Shown here piece after piece: positions 26,276 through 36,445 of a DNA stretch of 64,000 bases. The stretch is taken from contig NZ_CP003984.1 in the NCBI RefSeq assembly GCF_000738435.1, positions 1,426,001 to 1,490,000 on the forward strand. The letters are read 5' to 3'. A model generated the notes under the pieces. It ran no database searches, had not been told where the DNA came from, and saw only the letters and a program-made list of their open reading frames with translations. Within the stretch, counting starts at the first letter, position 1. Every line of letters begins with the position of its first letter. The DNA is from Planktomarina temperata RCA23 (GTDB lineage: Bacteria; Pseudomonadota; Alphaproteobacteria; Rhodobacterales; Rhodobacteraceae). The position numbers and the translations under genes are program-made.

Positions 26276-26325
26276 GCCACCGGCCGGGTGCTTAGGCTGG
26301 ACAGGCCGGTGAAACTTTGCTTAAA

Positions 26326-26341
26326 TTGAACAAGCGTTCAA
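26326..26341. promoter_or_regulatory. Perfect 16-bp palindromic operator ahead of the leucine-degradation operon
   Basis: TTGAAC and GTTCAA surround a four-base spacer AAGC, 15-30 bases before the ivd start codon. Both the form and the place fit a TetR-family repressor operator; leucine/isovalerate (liu) operons of Proteobacteria are known to be controlled by MerR- or TetR-type regulators. No such regulator gene is in the window, so the factor is not identified. Confidence 0.6.
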
Positions 26342-26355
26342 TAAATGGGGGTTCT

Positions 26356-27519
26356 ATGTTTACAGCCAGTATGCGTTTCGATCTAGGAGAGGATATCCAC
26401 GCTCTTCAGACATTGGTGCATCGTTTTGCGCAGGAACAGATTAAACCCTTGGCTGCCGATGTGGATCGCGACAATCAATTTCCTGCGCAGCTGTGGAAGC
26501 AATTGGGGGATCTTGGGGTCCTTGGGGTCACCGTAGATGAAGACTTTGGCGGCGGCGGCCTGGGCTATTTGGCCCATACGGTGGTGATTGAAGAAATCGC
26601 CCGAGCCTCGGCCAGTGTCAGCCTGTCCTACGGGGCGCATTCGAATCTTTGCGTCAATCAGATCAACCTTAATGGAACCCCAGAGCAAAAACGAAAATAT
26701 CTGCCCAAACTTATCTCTGGCGATCACGTTGGCGCATTGGCGATGAGTGAGGCGGGCGCGGGCTCGGATGTGATCTCGATGAGCCTAAGGGCTGAAAAGC
26801 GCAATGGATACTATCGGCTCAATGGCAATAAATTCTGGATCACCAATGGACCAGATGCCGATGTCTTGGTGGTTTATGCCAAAACAGATCCCGAGGCCGG
26901 ATCGCGCGGTTTGACCGCTTTTTTGATTGAACGCGATATGGTGGGGTTTTCCACCAGCGGTCATTTCGACAAGCTGGGCATGCGCGGGTCGAATACGGCG
27001 GAGCTGATCTTTGACAATGTGGAAGTCCCCTTTGAGAACGTGCTGCAACAGGAGGGTGCCGGAGCGAAGGTCCTTATGTCTGGCCTGGACTATGAGCGCG
27101 TGGTCCTGGCCGGTATTGGCTTGGGTATCATGGCGGCCTGTTTGGATGAGGTCATGCCCTATGTGGCAGAACGCAAGCAATTCGGCCAACCGATTGGCAG
27201 TTTTCAACTCATGCAGGGTAAAATCGCCGATATGTATACAGCGATGAACTCGGCGCGGGCCTATGTCTATGAGGTGGCCAAAGCCTGTGATCGGGGTGAG
27301 GTGACACGCCAAGACGCGGCGGCCTGCTGCCTCTTTGCCAGTGAAGAGGCTATGAAACAGGCTCACCAAGCCGTGCAAGCGCTGGGCGGGGCAGGATTTT
27401 TGAACGATGCACCCGTGGCGCGGCTGTTTCGGGATGCAAAATTGATGGAAATCGGTGCCGGGACGAGCGAAATTCGTCGCATGTTGGTTGGCCGAGAATT
27501 GATGGGAAAAATGTTATGA
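26356..27519 (+). CDS. ivd: Isovaleryl-CoA dehydrogenase
   Basis: An FAD enzyme that oxidises isovaleryl-CoA to 3-methylcrotonyl-CoA in leucine breakdown, passing electrons to ETF. 387 aa. Acyl-CoA dehydrogenase signatures: [47 protein letters not shown], and the isovaleryl-specific catalytic base placed in [11 protein letters not shown] rather than near the C-terminus. [35 protein letters not shown] closes the protein. ATG 26356 follows a GGGG site. It is first in an operon with mccB, mccA, hmgL and liuC, which supports the substrate call strongly. Confidence 0.95.
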   Translation: MFTASMRFDLGEDIHALQTLVHRFAQEQIKPLAADVDRDNQFPAQLWKQLGDLGVLGVTVDEDFGGGGLGYLAHTVVIEEIARASASVSLSYGAHSNLCVNQINLNGTPEQKRKYLPKLISGDHVGALAMSEAGAGSDVISMSLRAEKRNGYYRLNGNKFWITNGPDADVLVVYAKTDPEAGSRGLTAFLIERDMVGFSTSGHFDKLGMRGSNTAELIFDNVEVPFENVLQQEGAGAKVLMSGLDYERVVLAGIGLGIMAACLDEVMPYVAERKQFGQPIGSFQLMQGKIADMYTAMNSARAYVYEVAKACDRGEVTRQDAAACCLFASEEAMKQAHQAVQALGGAGFLNDAPVARLFRDAKLMEIGAGTSEIRRMLVGRELMGKML

Positions 27520-28001
27520 AAAATTTTTTATTGAGCCTAGGATTGGCGGTATTGGCCATGGGGGCACAGGCGGAGACGAAATTGTCGCAAGCGCATGTGA
27601 ATTCGATGGCGTGTTTAGAGAACATGGGGCAAAACACCAGCTGGGGCCAATGTCTGGGCTTGATCTTTGAGCCCTGCGTCAGCTTGGAGGTCGCCTCAGA
27701 CGCGCATTTGGCCTGTCTGCAAAGCGAACGCGAAGGCTGGACCGCGACTATGCGGCTTTTGCAGGAGGATGTGACCGAGGCCATCACGGTAAAATCTGCC
27801 GAAGATTTGGCAGGTATTTTGAGCGGTTGGATCAACTATGTCTCGCAAAAATGCCAGGCCGAAGGCGATCCTGAGGGCAAGCCACGTTTGGCGGCCAAGC
27901 AGCTTGGCTGCCAAATCACAGAGCTCGTCGGTTTGAGCGGTGAATATGCGGCCTGTCTCGAAGGGCGCTCCACCGCAGACTATTGTGTTTTGAAAGAGTA
28001 G
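27516..28001 (+). CDS. Exported cysteine-containing protein of unknown function within the leucine operon
   Basis: A 161-aa protein with a clear signal peptide ([19 protein letters not shown], cleavage after AQA). The mature part carries cysteines at regular positions ([48 protein letters not shown]), probably forming four disulfides in the periplasm. This pattern recalls LprI/DUF1311-like proteins, but I cannot assign it. It overlaps the ivd stop by four bases (ATGA) and ends 12 bases before mccB, so it is co-translated with cytosolic leucine-degradation enzymes. Its reason for being there is unknown. Confidence 0.8.
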   Translation: MKNFLLSLGLAVLAMGAQAETKLSQAHVNSMACLENMGQNTSWGQCLGLIFEPCVSLEVASDAHLACLQSEREGWTATMRLLQEDVTEAITVKSAEDLAGILSGWINYVSQKCQAEGDPEGKPRLAAKQLGCQITELVGLSGEYAACLEGRSTADYCVLKE

Positions 28002-28013
28002 AGGCGGCGCGCG

Positions 28014-29594
28014 GTGACACAGATGGAAGCTTCAATCGCCAAACAGCTGCATCTGCAGGCTTTGGCGCGGGTAGAGCAGGCCGCAGCGAAGGCTGCGCAA
28101 GGCGGCGGTGACGCGGCGCGAGCCCGCCATCTGGCGCGCGGAAAAATGTTGCCGCGGGACCGGGTTGCCAATCTCTTGGACCCCGGCAGCGCATTTTTAG
28201 AAGTTGGGGCCACCGCTGCCCATGGTATGTACGAGGGCGCGGCACCCTGCGCTGGGCTCATCACAGGTGTCGGCACAGTGCATGGACGCCAAGTTATGGT
28301 GATTTGCAATGATGCTACGGTGAAAGGCGGCACCTATTATCCGATGACCGTGAAAAAACATCTGCGTGCCCAAGAAATTGCCCAAGAGTGCCATCTGCCC
28401 GTGGTGTCTTTGGTCGATAGCGGCGGGGCGAATTTGCCCAACCAAGATGAGGTTTTCCCAGACAGGGATCATTTTGGCCGCATTTTTTATAATCAAGCTC
28501 AGATGTCTGCCAAAGGCTTGGCGCAGATTGCCGTGGTGATGGGGTCTTGCACGGCCGGGGGCGCCTATGTGCCGGCCATGGCGGATGTGTCGATTATCGT
28601 CAAAGAGCAGGGGACGATTTTTCTCGCGGGGCCGCCATTGGTCAAAGCGGCCATAGGCGAGGTGGTGTCTGCGGAAGACTTGGGCGGCGGAGATGTGCAC
28701 ACGCGCCTGTCGGGGGTCGCCGATTACTTGGCGGAAGATGACACCCATGCTCTGGCTCTGGCGCGTGAGGCGGTGCGCCACCTGCCAGCCGCTCCGCCCC
28801 AACCCGCCTTTGCGCCGGCGGGCGACGCGCAAGAGACTGGTATGGATGACATTTTTGATGTGATCCCGAGTGATTTAACCACGCCCTATGACATTCGCGA
28901 TGTGATCTGCCGGTTGACCGATGGCGGGGCGTTCGATGAATTTAAAGCGCGGTTTGGCACCACCTTGGTCACGGGGTTTGCACATATTGAGGGCATGCCG
29001 GTCGGCATTGTTGCCAATAATGGTGTGCTGTTTTCCGAGGCGGCGCAAAAGGGTGCGCATTTTGTTGAACTCTGCTCTCAACGCAAAACACCACTGATTT
29101 TCCTACAAAATATTACGGGATTTATGGTGGGACAAAAATATGAGAACGAAGGCATTGCGCGCCATGGGGCTAAAATGGTCACGGCGGTCGCCTGTACCTC
29201 TGTGCCGAAAATTACCATGATTGTCGGGGGCAGCTATGGGGCAGGCAACTACGGTATGGCAGGCCGCGCCTTTCAACCGCGGTTTTTATGGAGCTGGCCG
29301 ACATCGCGCACAGCCGTCATGGGGGGGGCGCAAGCGGCCGGCGTATTGGCCACGGTCAAACGTGATGCGATTGAGCGGGCGGGAGGCAGCTGGAGCGCCG
29401 CGCAAGAAGCCGCATTCAAACAGCCGACGCTTGAGATGTTTGAGACGCAATCCGATCCGCTCTACGCCAGCGCGCGATTGTGGGATGATGGGGTGATTGA
29501 TCCGAGGGACAGCCGCAAGGTCTTGGCTCTCTCCCTGCGCGCGGCTCTCAATGCCCCAATCGATGAAACAAAATTTGGCGTCTTTAGGATGTAA
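28014..29594 (+). CDS. mccB: Methylcrotonyl-CoA carboxylase, carboxyltransferase (beta) subunit
   Basis: Transfers CO2 from biotin to 3-methylcrotonyl-CoA, forming 3-methylglutaconyl-CoA. 526 aa with two crotonase-like halves: the N-terminal half has [19 protein letters not shown] and [19 protein letters not shown], the C-terminal half [30 protein letters not shown] and [22 protein letters not shown] is followed by the usual HGAKMV. The start is GTG 28014; ATG 28023 is also in frame. It works with the biotin subunit MccA encoded 470 bases downstream. Confidence 0.95.
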   Translation: MTQMEASIAKQLHLQALARVEQAAAKAAQGGGDAARARHLARGKMLPRDRVANLLDPGSAFLEVGATAAHGMYEGAAPCAGLITGVGTVHGRQVMVICNDATVKGGTYYPMTVKKHLRAQEIAQECHLPVVSLVDSGGANLPNQDEVFPDRDHFGRIFYNQAQMSAKGLAQIAVVMGSCTAGGAYVPAMADVSIIVKEQGTIFLAGPPLVKAAIGEVVSAEDLGGGDVHTRLSGVADYLAEDDTHALALAREAVRHLPAAPPQPAFAPAGDAQETGMDDIFDVIPSDLTTPYDIRDVICRLTDGGAFDEFKARFGTTLVTGFAHIEGMPVGIVANNGVLFSEAAQKGAHFVELCSQRKTPLIFLQNITGFMVGQKYENEGIARHGAKMVTAVACTSVPKITMIVGGSYGAGNYGMAGRAFQPRFLWSWPTSRTAVMGGAQAAGVLATVKRDAIERAGGSWSAAQEAAFKQPTLEMFETQSDPLYASARLWDDGVIDPRDSRKVLALSLRAALNAPIDETKFGVFRM

Positions 29595-29598
29595 TGAT

Positions 29599-30069
29599 AT
29601 GCGAGATGAAACGACAGTGACGACCCAGCCGGACAGCTTTGGCCGCCATTGGGTCTATGTCACCGAGGCGCAGGTGCGCGGCCATGCCAAAGGGCGTTTT
29701 GGTCTGGCCATCTGGCTGATCTGCCTTTGGTTTGTTGCTGTTGGAGGCCTTGAGATTGTCCTGGGCAGCAGCGCCTCTCTGCCGCGCCTGGTCTTCGGAG
29801 CCGTGCTGTTTTTGACGGGTGCTGGCCTCGTGCTGCGCAATAGGTTGGCCTATCTGGCGGCCCTATTTGTGCCGATGATTTTTCTGATCCGCTTTTTCAG
29901 TGGGGCCTCGGGCTATGGGGGGCTGTTGAGCGGACCTGCGCAATACTACGATCTGTGCAACGCTTTGGTGGTTGTGGGGGGATGTTTCTATCTCTTTGAA
30001 GGGGATCGTCCCAACTTTATTTTCCGGCGGCGCTACCGCAGTTATCACGCTGAAAGCTTGCAGAAATGA
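29599..30069 (+). CDS. Small integral membrane protein within the leucine operon
   Basis: A 156-aa protein with a polar N-terminus (about 35 residues) and four hydrophobic segments (IWLICLWFVAVGGLEIV, LVFGAVLFLTGAGLVL, LAYLAALFVPMIFLIRFF, LCNALVVVGGCFYLF), ending in an Arg-rich cytosolic tail (FIFRRRYRSYH). I do not recognise the family. It sits between the two halves of methylcrotonyl-CoA carboxylase, four bases after mccB, and overlaps the mccA start (ATGA), so it is certainly co-expressed. It could be a transporter accessory or a membrane tether, but nothing in the sequence shows this. Confidence 0.78.
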   Translation: MRDETTVTTQPDSFGRHWVYVTEAQVRGHAKGRFGLAIWLICLWFVAVGGLEIVLGSSASLPRLVFGAVLFLTGAGLVLRNRLAYLAALFVPMIFLIRFFSGASGYGGLLSGPAQYYDLCNALVVVGGCFYLFEGDRPNFIFRRRYRSYHAESLQK

Positions 30070-31997
30070 TTCAAAAACTGCTGATTGCCAACCGCGGCGA
30101 AATTGCTTGCCGCATTGCCCGCTCTGCCCGGGAGATGGGAATTGCCACCCTGGCCATTGCCTCGGAGGCGGATGAAGAGGCGCTGCATGTGCAGTCTTGT
30201 GATGAGGCGGTGTATCTGGGCGGTCACAGCCCAGCTGAGAGCTATTTGCGCAGTGATGCGATTATCGCGGCGGCCCAAGAGCATGGCGCAGATGCCATCC
30301 ATCCGGGTTATGGGTTTCTGTCAGAAGATCCCGACTTTGCCCAAGCGGTGCAAGAGGCCGGCCTGATCTGGGTCGGCCCGCCCGCTGCGGCCATTCGGGC
30401 CATGGGGCTCAAGGATGCCGCAAAGGCTTTGATGCAAAAGGCCGGAGTTCCGATTGTGCCGGGATATCACGGCGAGACGCAGTCTTTGGAGCGGCTGCAA
30501 CAAGCCGCCGCAGAGATTGGCTATCCCGTGCTCATCAAGGCGGTGGCGGGCGGTGGCGGCAAAGGCATGCGCCGTGTCGACCGGCCTGAGGAGTTTGCGG
30601 CTCATCTGGCCTCGGCACAGTCAGAGGCGCAAGGCGCCTTTGGCAATGCGCGGGTGTTGATTGAAAAATTCATTGCCAACCCACGCCATATTGAAATCCA
30701 AGTGTTCGGTGATGGGCAGAAAGCTGTGCACCTCTATGAGCGGGATTGTTCTTTGCAACGCCGTCATCAAAAGGTGATTGAGGAGGCGCCTGCGCCGCAT
30801 ATGCCAAATGCGGTTCGCGACGCGATGGGGCGGGCGGCGGTGCGCGCCGCTCAGGCCATTGGTTACGCCAGCGCAGGCACGGTTGAGTTTATTGTGGATG
30901 GCAGCGACGCTCTGAACGAAGACAGCTTTTATTTCATGGAGATGAACACGCGATTACAGGTGGAGCACCCCGTCACCGAAGAGATTTTAGGCATAGACTT
31001 GGTGGCCTGGCAGCTGCAAGTTGCGGCGGGGGGGCTTTTGCCGCTGAAGCAAGATGAAATCCATGCGCAGGGTCACTCCATTGAGGCGCGGCTCTATGCC
31101 GAAGATTCCGCGCAGGGTTTTCTGCCTTCGATTGGCCAGTTGCATCATCTGAACTTTGGACCTGGATTGCGTGTGGAGACAGGCGTGGCGCAGGGTGGGC
31201 AGGTCACGCCCTATTATGATCCGATGATCGCAAAGCTTATCGCCACAGGCCCAGATCGTGCCAGCGCGCTCCGGCTGCTGCTGCGGGGCTTGAAATTGAC
31301 TCAAATCGCGGGTCTCAAGACCAATCGTGATTTTTTAATTGCGCTTCTGCAGCACGAGGATTTTGTGGCCGGCAGCTTTGATACAGGGTTGATCGCGCGT
31401 GATATGGAGGGGTTGACCCGCGCGCCGGTACCGGCTCCGGAAGATTGGGCAAGAGCGGCGCTTTGCGCCATGGGGCTGTTGGATACTGGCCGAGATCGGC
31501 AGGGTGATGCGGGTTTCACGCTGTTCACACCGCTGCGCCAAAGCCTGGCTTTGCGCTATCAAGATGAGCTGCAAACTGTGCATGTGAGCCTACGCCCTGG
31601 GGGGCAGACCGTGGTTGATGTGGCCGGGGAAATTTTTGAGCTGGGTCCGCGCACGCTATCGCAGCGGCCTGCGGTCTTGGCCGCTGGCAAAGCCTATCTC
31701 TTTGGTGAGCAAACTCTGGTGTTTGATGTGATTGATCCCTTGGAGCGTACCGCGACGGTTCAAAGCGATGGGGCGATCACAGCGCCGATGCCTGGCTTGG
31801 TCAAACAGGTTTTCGTGCGCGCGGGGCAAGAGGTTGCCGCTGGAGACCCGATTGTCGTGCTCGAAGCGATGAAAATGCAGCATACGCTTTGCGCCGATCA
31901 CGCGGGCCGCGTTGAAAACTTAACGGCGCGGCAAGATCAACAAGTGGATGCGGGTGTGGTTTTGGCTGTGATTGAAGCCGCACAGGAGGACGCGTGA
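30066..31997 (+). CDS. mccA: Methylcrotonyl-CoA carboxylase, biotin-containing (alpha) subunit
   Basis: Carboxylates its own biotin with bicarbonate and ATP. 643 aa. The biotin carboxylase domain (1-450) begins LLIANRGEIACRIARSA, with HPGYGFLSEDPDFA, the ATP-grasp Gly-rich loop GGGGKGMRRV and EMNTRLQVEHPVTEE. The C-terminal biotinyl domain (575-643) holds the biotin Lys in VLEAMKMQHTL. The start overlaps the preceding membrane-protein gene by four bases. BirA, encoded at 50.4 kb, would attach the biotin. Confidence 0.96.
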   Translation: MIQKLLIANRGEIACRIARSAREMGIATLAIASEADEEALHVQSCDEAVYLGGHSPAESYLRSDAIIAAAQEHGADAIHPGYGFLSEDPDFAQAVQEAGLIWVGPPAAAIRAMGLKDAAKALMQKAGVPIVPGYHGETQSLERLQQAAAEIGYPVLIKAVAGGGGKGMRRVDRPEEFAAHLASAQSEAQGAFGNARVLIEKFIANPRHIEIQVFGDGQKAVHLYERDCSLQRRHQKVIEEAPAPHMPNAVRDAMGRAAVRAAQAIGYASAGTVEFIVDGSDALNEDSFYFMEMNTRLQVEHPVTEEILGIDLVAWQLQVAAGGLLPLKQDEIHAQGHSIEARLYAEDSAQGFLPSIGQLHHLNFGPGLRVETGVAQGGQVTPYYDPMIAKLIATGPDRASALRLLLRGLKLTQIAGLKTNRDFLIALLQHEDFVAGSFDTGLIARDMEGLTRAPVPAPEDWARAALCAMGLLDTGRDRQGDAGFTLFTPLRQSLALRYQDELQTVHVSLRPGGQTVVDVAGEIFELGPRTLSQRPAVLAAGKAYLFGEQTLVFDVIDPLERTATVQSDGAITAPMPGLVKQVFVRAGQEVAAGDPIVVLEAMKMQHTLCADHAGRVENLTARQDQQVDAGVVLAVIEAAQEDA

Positions 31998-32887
31998 TGA
32001 GTAAGGCGGTGGAGATTTTTGAGGTTGGCCCGCGTGACGGGCTTCAAAATGAACCGGCCTTTATCTCCTCGGAGGATAAAATCGCCCTGACGCAGGCTTT
32101 GGCGGGCGCGGGCCTTCGGCGGATCGAATGCGCCAGTTTTGTCAGCCCCAAATGGGTGCCGCAAATGGCAGATGCGGCGCAGGTGGTTGAGGGGGTGACA
32201 CCCGGCGCGGCGCAGCTCTATGCTCTGGCCCCCAATAATCGGGGTTTGCAGGCGGCTTTGGCGACCCCGGTCGGGGGGCTTTGTGTGTTCATCGCGGCAA
32301 CCGAAGGTTTTAGCCGCGCCAATACGAATATTTCGCTCGCCGGGGCTGTGGAGCGCGTGCAAGACGTCATTGCGACATTCAGGGCTGAGGCGCCGGAGGG
32401 GGTGCGGCTGCGCGGTTATATTTCCTGCGTCACTGAATGCCCCTATGATGGGCCCGTCGCCCCCTCCGAAGTGGCCCGGCTTGCTGAGCTGCTGCATGGC
32501 GCGGGCTGTGACGAAATTTCCCTCGGCGACACCATAGGCACGGCCTATCCTGAGCAGGTGGCGCGCATGTTGGAGGCTGTGGTGCGGGTCGTGCCGGCCG
32601 AAGCATTGGCCGGTCATTATCATGATACTGCGGGACGGGCCTTGGCAAATATTGATGTGTCCCTCGACTATGGATTGCGGATTTTTGATGCCTCCATTGC
32701 TGGCTTGGGCGGCTGTCCCTATGCGCCTGGAGCGAAGGGCAATGTGGATACGGAATTGGTCTATGCCCATCTTATCGCCCGCGGATATGACATCTCTGGT
32801 GCGCCAGATCGCGCCGGATTGGCGCAGGCCGCGCGTTTGGCACGAAAAATTCTGGGACGCACAGAAGGCGCAATAGATGCAATTTGA
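31997..32887 (+). CDS. hmgL: Hydroxymethylglutaryl-CoA lyase
   Basis: Splits HMG-CoA to acetyl-CoA and acetoacetate, the final step of leucine breakdown. 296 aa TIM barrel. GPRDGLQNEP (catalytic Arg/Asp), ASFVSPKWVPQMAD, DTIGTAYPEQV, HYHDTAGRALANI (metal His pair) and GLGGCPYAPGAKGNV (catalytic Cys loop) are all present. ATG 31997 follows an AGGAGGA site and shares one base with the mccA stop; GTG 31994 is possible. It overlaps liuC by 11 bases. Confidence 0.95.
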   Translation: MSKAVEIFEVGPRDGLQNEPAFISSEDKIALTQALAGAGLRRIECASFVSPKWVPQMADAAQVVEGVTPGAAQLYALAPNNRGLQAALATPVGGLCVFIAATEGFSRANTNISLAGAVERVQDVIATFRAEAPEGVRLRGYISCVTECPYDGPVAPSEVARLAELLHGAGCDEISLGDTIGTAYPEQVARMLEAVVRVVPAEALAGHYHDTAGRALANIDVSLDYGLRIFDASIAGLGGCPYAPGAKGNVDTELVYAHLIARGYDISGAPDRAGLAQAARLARKILGRTEGAIDAI

Positions 32888-33662
32888 TACGATAGACAGC
32901 GCAACAGATGCACAAGGGGTCTGTACGGTTTGGTTGAACAGGCCCGAGAAACACAACGCCTTATCTGCTCAGATGATCGACGAGATGACCGAAATGGCCG
33001 CAAATTTGCGCCACAGTTCGGCGCGGGTCGTGGTTTTGGCCGCGCGCGGCAAGAGCTTTTGCGCCGGTGGAGATTTGCAATGGATGCAAGCGCAGATGCA
33101 GGCGGATCGTGCGACCCGGCAAGAAGGCGCGCGACGTCTTGCGGGGATGCTGCAGTCTTGGAACACACTGCCGCAGCCGGTGATCGGACGTCTTCACGGC
33201 AATGCCTTTGGCGGCGGGGTCGGGCTGGCCTCTATCTGTGACGTGGCCATTGGGGTTGAGAATGCTTGGATGGGGCTCACTGAAACCAAGCTTGGGCTGA
33301 TTCCGGCAACCATCGGTCCCTATGTGATTGCGCGCATGGGCGAGGCGGCGGCGCGGCGTGTGTTCATGTCTGCACGCAAGTTTTCTGCGCAAGAAGCGCA
33401 GAGCTTGGGGCTCTTGGCCAAGACCGTTGCCGAAGACGCGCTTGACCGGGCGGTGACGGCAGAGGTGACACCTTATTTAAGCTGTGCTCCGGGGGCCGTG
33501 GCCGCGGCGAAAAAATTGGCGCGCGCCCTGGGTCCGGTCATTGACGCGCAGACCATTGAAATGACGGTCACAGCTTTGATTGCGCAATGGGAAAGCCCAG
33601 AGGCGGAGGAGGGAATTGCCGCCTTCTTCCAAAAATCTGCGCCAAGCTGGCAGGCCCGTTGA
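32877..33662 (+). CDS. liuC: Enoyl-CoA hydratase, probable methylglutaconyl-CoA hydratase
   Basis: A crotonase of 261 aa. Oxyanion-hole segments are ARGKSFCAGGDLQWM and GNAFGGGVGLASICDVAIG; TETKLGLIPATIGPYV is typical of methylglutaconyl-CoA hydratases, and FMSARKFSAQEAQSLGL follows. Position as last gene of ivd-mccB-mccA-hmgL supports the hydration of 3-methylglutaconyl-CoA to HMG-CoA. The pathway from isovaleryl-CoA to acetoacetate is therefore complete in this operon. A weak AT-rich stem-loop (33664-33692) follows the stop codon. Confidence 0.92.
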   Translation: MQFDTIDSATDAQGVCTVWLNRPEKHNALSAQMIDEMTEMAANLRHSSARVVVLAARGKSFCAGGDLQWMQAQMQADRATRQEGARRLAGMLQSWNTLPQPVIGRLHGNAFGGGVGLASICDVAIGVENAWMGLTETKLGLIPATIGPYVIARMGEAAARRVFMSARKFSAQEAQSLGLLAKTVAEDALDRAVTAEVTPYLSCAPGAVAAAKKLARALGPVIDAQTIEMTVTALIAQWESPEAEEGIAAFFQKSAPSWQAR

Positions 33663-33696
33663 TCGGTTTTGGATAAATTTTTTATAAGACCGGCTG

Positions 33697-33710
33697 GGAT
33701 TGCGCAATCC
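33697..33710. promoter_or_regulatory. Perfect 14-bp palindrome just upstream of the nuo promoter
   Basis: GGATTGC followed directly by GCAATCC, six bases before the putative -35 hexamer of the nuo operon. The position is typical of an activator or repressor site. It could also serve the end of the leucine operon transcript. No matching regulator can be named. Confidence 0.4.
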
Positions 33711-33715
33711 GGGCG

Positions 33716-33744
33716 TTGACCCTTTTGAGCCCGAAGCGTAGTAC
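33716..33744 (+). promoter_or_regulatory. Candidate sigma-70 promoter of the nuo operon
   Basis: TTGACC, a 17-base spacer and TAGTAC lie 44-72 bases upstream of the nuoA GTG, in the only gap large enough (125 bases) before the operon. The -35 matches well; the -10 is weak, as often in this group of bacteria. Confidence 0.45.
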
Positions 33745-33787
33745 AGGCGGCATGTTGTGCCACTAGCGGCGCATGTAAGGAGCCAAC

Positions 33788-34677
<890 letters not shown>

Positions 34678-34681
34678 AGTC

Positions 34682-34888
34682 ATGAAAGTTGAGCTTGGTT
34701 CGGTTGTATATCTAAAGAGTGGTGGTCCGTTGATGACTGTGGAAGAATTGGGTGAACATGCGGATGCGCGCTGCGCGTGGTTTGTTGATTTGGCAGTCCA
34801 ACGCGAATGGTTCGCGTTGGCAGCATTGCAGCCTCAGGATCCGCCGAAAGCCGGCGTCGCCTCTCCTGCAAAGAAAGTTGTGAAATGA
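34682..34888 (+). CDS. DUF2158-like small protein inserted between nuoB and nuoC
   Basis: A 68-aa cytosolic protein ([42 protein letters not shown]) matching the DUF2158/YodC-type fold, a small beta-barrel of unknown role normally not tied to complex I. It lies four bases after nuoB and overlaps the nuoC start (ATGA), so it is made together with the peripheral-arm subunits. Function unknown; it might be an assembly helper, by position only. Confidence 0.8.
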   Translation: MKVELGSVVYLKSGGPLMTVEELGEHADARCAWFVDLAVQREWFALAALQPQDPPKAGVASPAKKVVK

Positions 34889-35496
34889 CACAGGCGTTAC
34901 AAGAATTGGGTGCGTTGATTGCATCAAAACGGCCCGATTGCGTGCTGTCCTATGATGTAAGTTTTGACGAGCTGACCATTGAAGTCGCGCCGTCCAATAT
35001 CGTTGGGTTGGTTGATTTTCTGAAGTCCAACCGCAACTGCCGCTTTTCGACTTTGGTGGATATCACAGCGGTGGATTATCCGGGCCGCGAGAAACGCTTT
35101 GACGTCGTGTATCATTTGCTCAGCATGTATCAGAACCACCGGGTGCGCTTGCGGGCCTCTGTGCGGGCCGATGACATGGTGGCCTCGATCGTAGAGGTGC
35201 ACCCTTCGGCAAATTGGTTCGAGCGTGAAATATTCGATATGTTTGGCATCCTCTTTTCTGGCCACCCGGATCTGCGCAGATTGCTGACCGATTACGGCTT
35301 TCGCGGCCATCCGCTGCGCAAAGATTTTCCAACCAGCGGCTATACGGAACTGCGCTATGACGAGGCTGAAAAGCGTGTGGTCTATGAGCCCGTGTCCTTG
35401 GTGCAAGAATACCGTCAATTCGACTTTATGTCTCCTTGGGAGGGGGCAAAATATGTGCTGCCGGGTGACGAGAAAACTGATGGGGCCAAGGGGTAA
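34885..35496 (+). CDS. nuoC: NADH-quinone oxidoreductase subunit C
   Basis: A 203-aa peripheral-arm subunit (30 kDa type). Family signature [31 protein letters not shown] is clearly present in pieces ([23 protein letters not shown]), with [15 protein letters not shown] after it. The frame runs open upstream, but MTQALQELG at ATG 34885 is the family-type start and is coupled to the preceding small gene. nuoC and nuoD are separate genes here, and a foreign-looking sulfotransferase lies between them. Confidence 0.96.
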   Translation: MTQALQELGALIASKRPDCVLSYDVSFDELTIEVAPSNIVGLVDFLKSNRNCRFSTLVDITAVDYPGREKRFDVVYHLLSMYQNHRVRLRASVRADDMVASIVEVHPSANWFEREIFDMFGILFSGHPDLRRLLTDYGFRGHPLRKDFPTSGYTELRYDEAEKRVVYEPVSLVQEYRQFDFMSPWEGAKYVLPGDEKTDGAKG

Positions 35497-35499
35497 GCT

Positions 35500-36396
35500 A
35501 TGGCGGATCCGACACTTTTGATCTGCGTGGGAGCGACGAAGGCGGGAACGTCTTGGATGTATCGCTATTTGCATGATCATGCGGCGTGTCATGTGCGGTC
35601 TGTTAAGGAATGTCATTATTTTTCAAAATTTAATCCTAAGAAATTAATGCGCCAGCTGAAGGTTTTGGACCGTCTTGTGGTGCAATATGAGGCGCGTCTG
35701 ATTGAGGTTGAAGCTGCGGATGATATCATCCGCATTCTCAGCTTGAGCCGCCGGATTGATGATACCAAAGCGCTGATCATGGCGCTTTCGGCAGAGCGCA
35801 GTGACGATTCCGCCTATTTGGAGTATCTGCAGGCTGGGCGTATGGATGAGACGGTCTTGCTTGACGTCACGCCGGCCTATGCTTTGCTTGAGCCCACAGA
35901 GATTGCCCGTATTTCAGCGCTGCCTATTCGCGTAAAGCTGCAATATCTGATGCGCGATCCGCTGGAGCGTCTGTTGTCGCATGTGCGCATGGTGGCCAAA
36001 CGCAGTATGAAAGAGGGGCAGGATTTCTTGCTCACCTGCCAAGATATCTTACAGCGCGTTTTATACAAACAAGAAGAGGCGCATATCGTGATACGGGGCG
36101 ATTATAAGTCGAATATCTCGCGCTTTGCCTCCGTCTTCGATCACTCGCAGTTTCAGATCGGCTTTTCGGAAAATTTGCAGGACGGCCCCAAGTTTGACGC
36201 CATGTGTTCCTATTGGGGGATCGAAGCGATAAGCCCCAGCCAGATCAAGCGCGCGCATGTGGGCCTTGCGGCGCCTTTTCCTGAAGGCCTGCGTCGGGAC
36301 ACTTTGGAGTTTTTAAAGGCGCAATACGACTTTGTTGCTGATAATTTCGCGGAACTGCCGGAGAATTGGCGGAAAAATCGGGAGTTGCTGGCGTGA
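35500..36396 (+). CDS. Sulfotransferase-like protein inserted between nuoC and nuoD
   Basis: A 298-aa cytosolic protein. The N-terminal [19 protein letters not shown] matches the PAPS 5'-phosphosulfate loop (KAGTSW). [16 protein letters not shown], near residue 150, matches the 3'-phosphate motif (RDPxERxxSHY). YALLEPTEI and the C-terminal LREFxxP-like end ([17 protein letters not shown]) also fit. The middle (residues 55-95) is a helical insertion. It starts three bases after nuoC and ends 49 bases before nuoD, in the same direction. Complex I has no known sulfated component, so this is probably cargo or a link to a cell-surface sulfation route. The acceptor is unknown. Confidence 0.8.
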   Translation: MADPTLLICVGATKAGTSWMYRYLHDHAACHVRSVKECHYFSKFNPKKLMRQLKVLDRLVVQYEARLIEVEAADDIIRILSLSRRIDDTKALIMALSAERSDDSAYLEYLQAGRMDETVLLDVTPAYALLEPTEIARISALPIRVKLQYLMRDPLERLLSHVRMVAKRSMKEGQDFLLTCQDILQRVLYKQEEAHIVIRGDYKSNISRFASVFDHSQFQIGFSENLQDGPKFDAMCSYWGIEAISPSQIKRAHVGLAAPFPEGLRRDTLEFLKAQYDFVADNFAELPENWRKNRELLA

Positions 36397-36445
36397 TACT
36401 ACAGATCATCATCGGCCAAAACTTTGGCCAAGAAGGAGGTGCATA

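Noticed and set aside
31937-32956. A 339-residue minus-strand frame across hmgL
   Set aside because: Antisense to the firmly assigned HMG-CoA lyase; no plausible start signal or domain.
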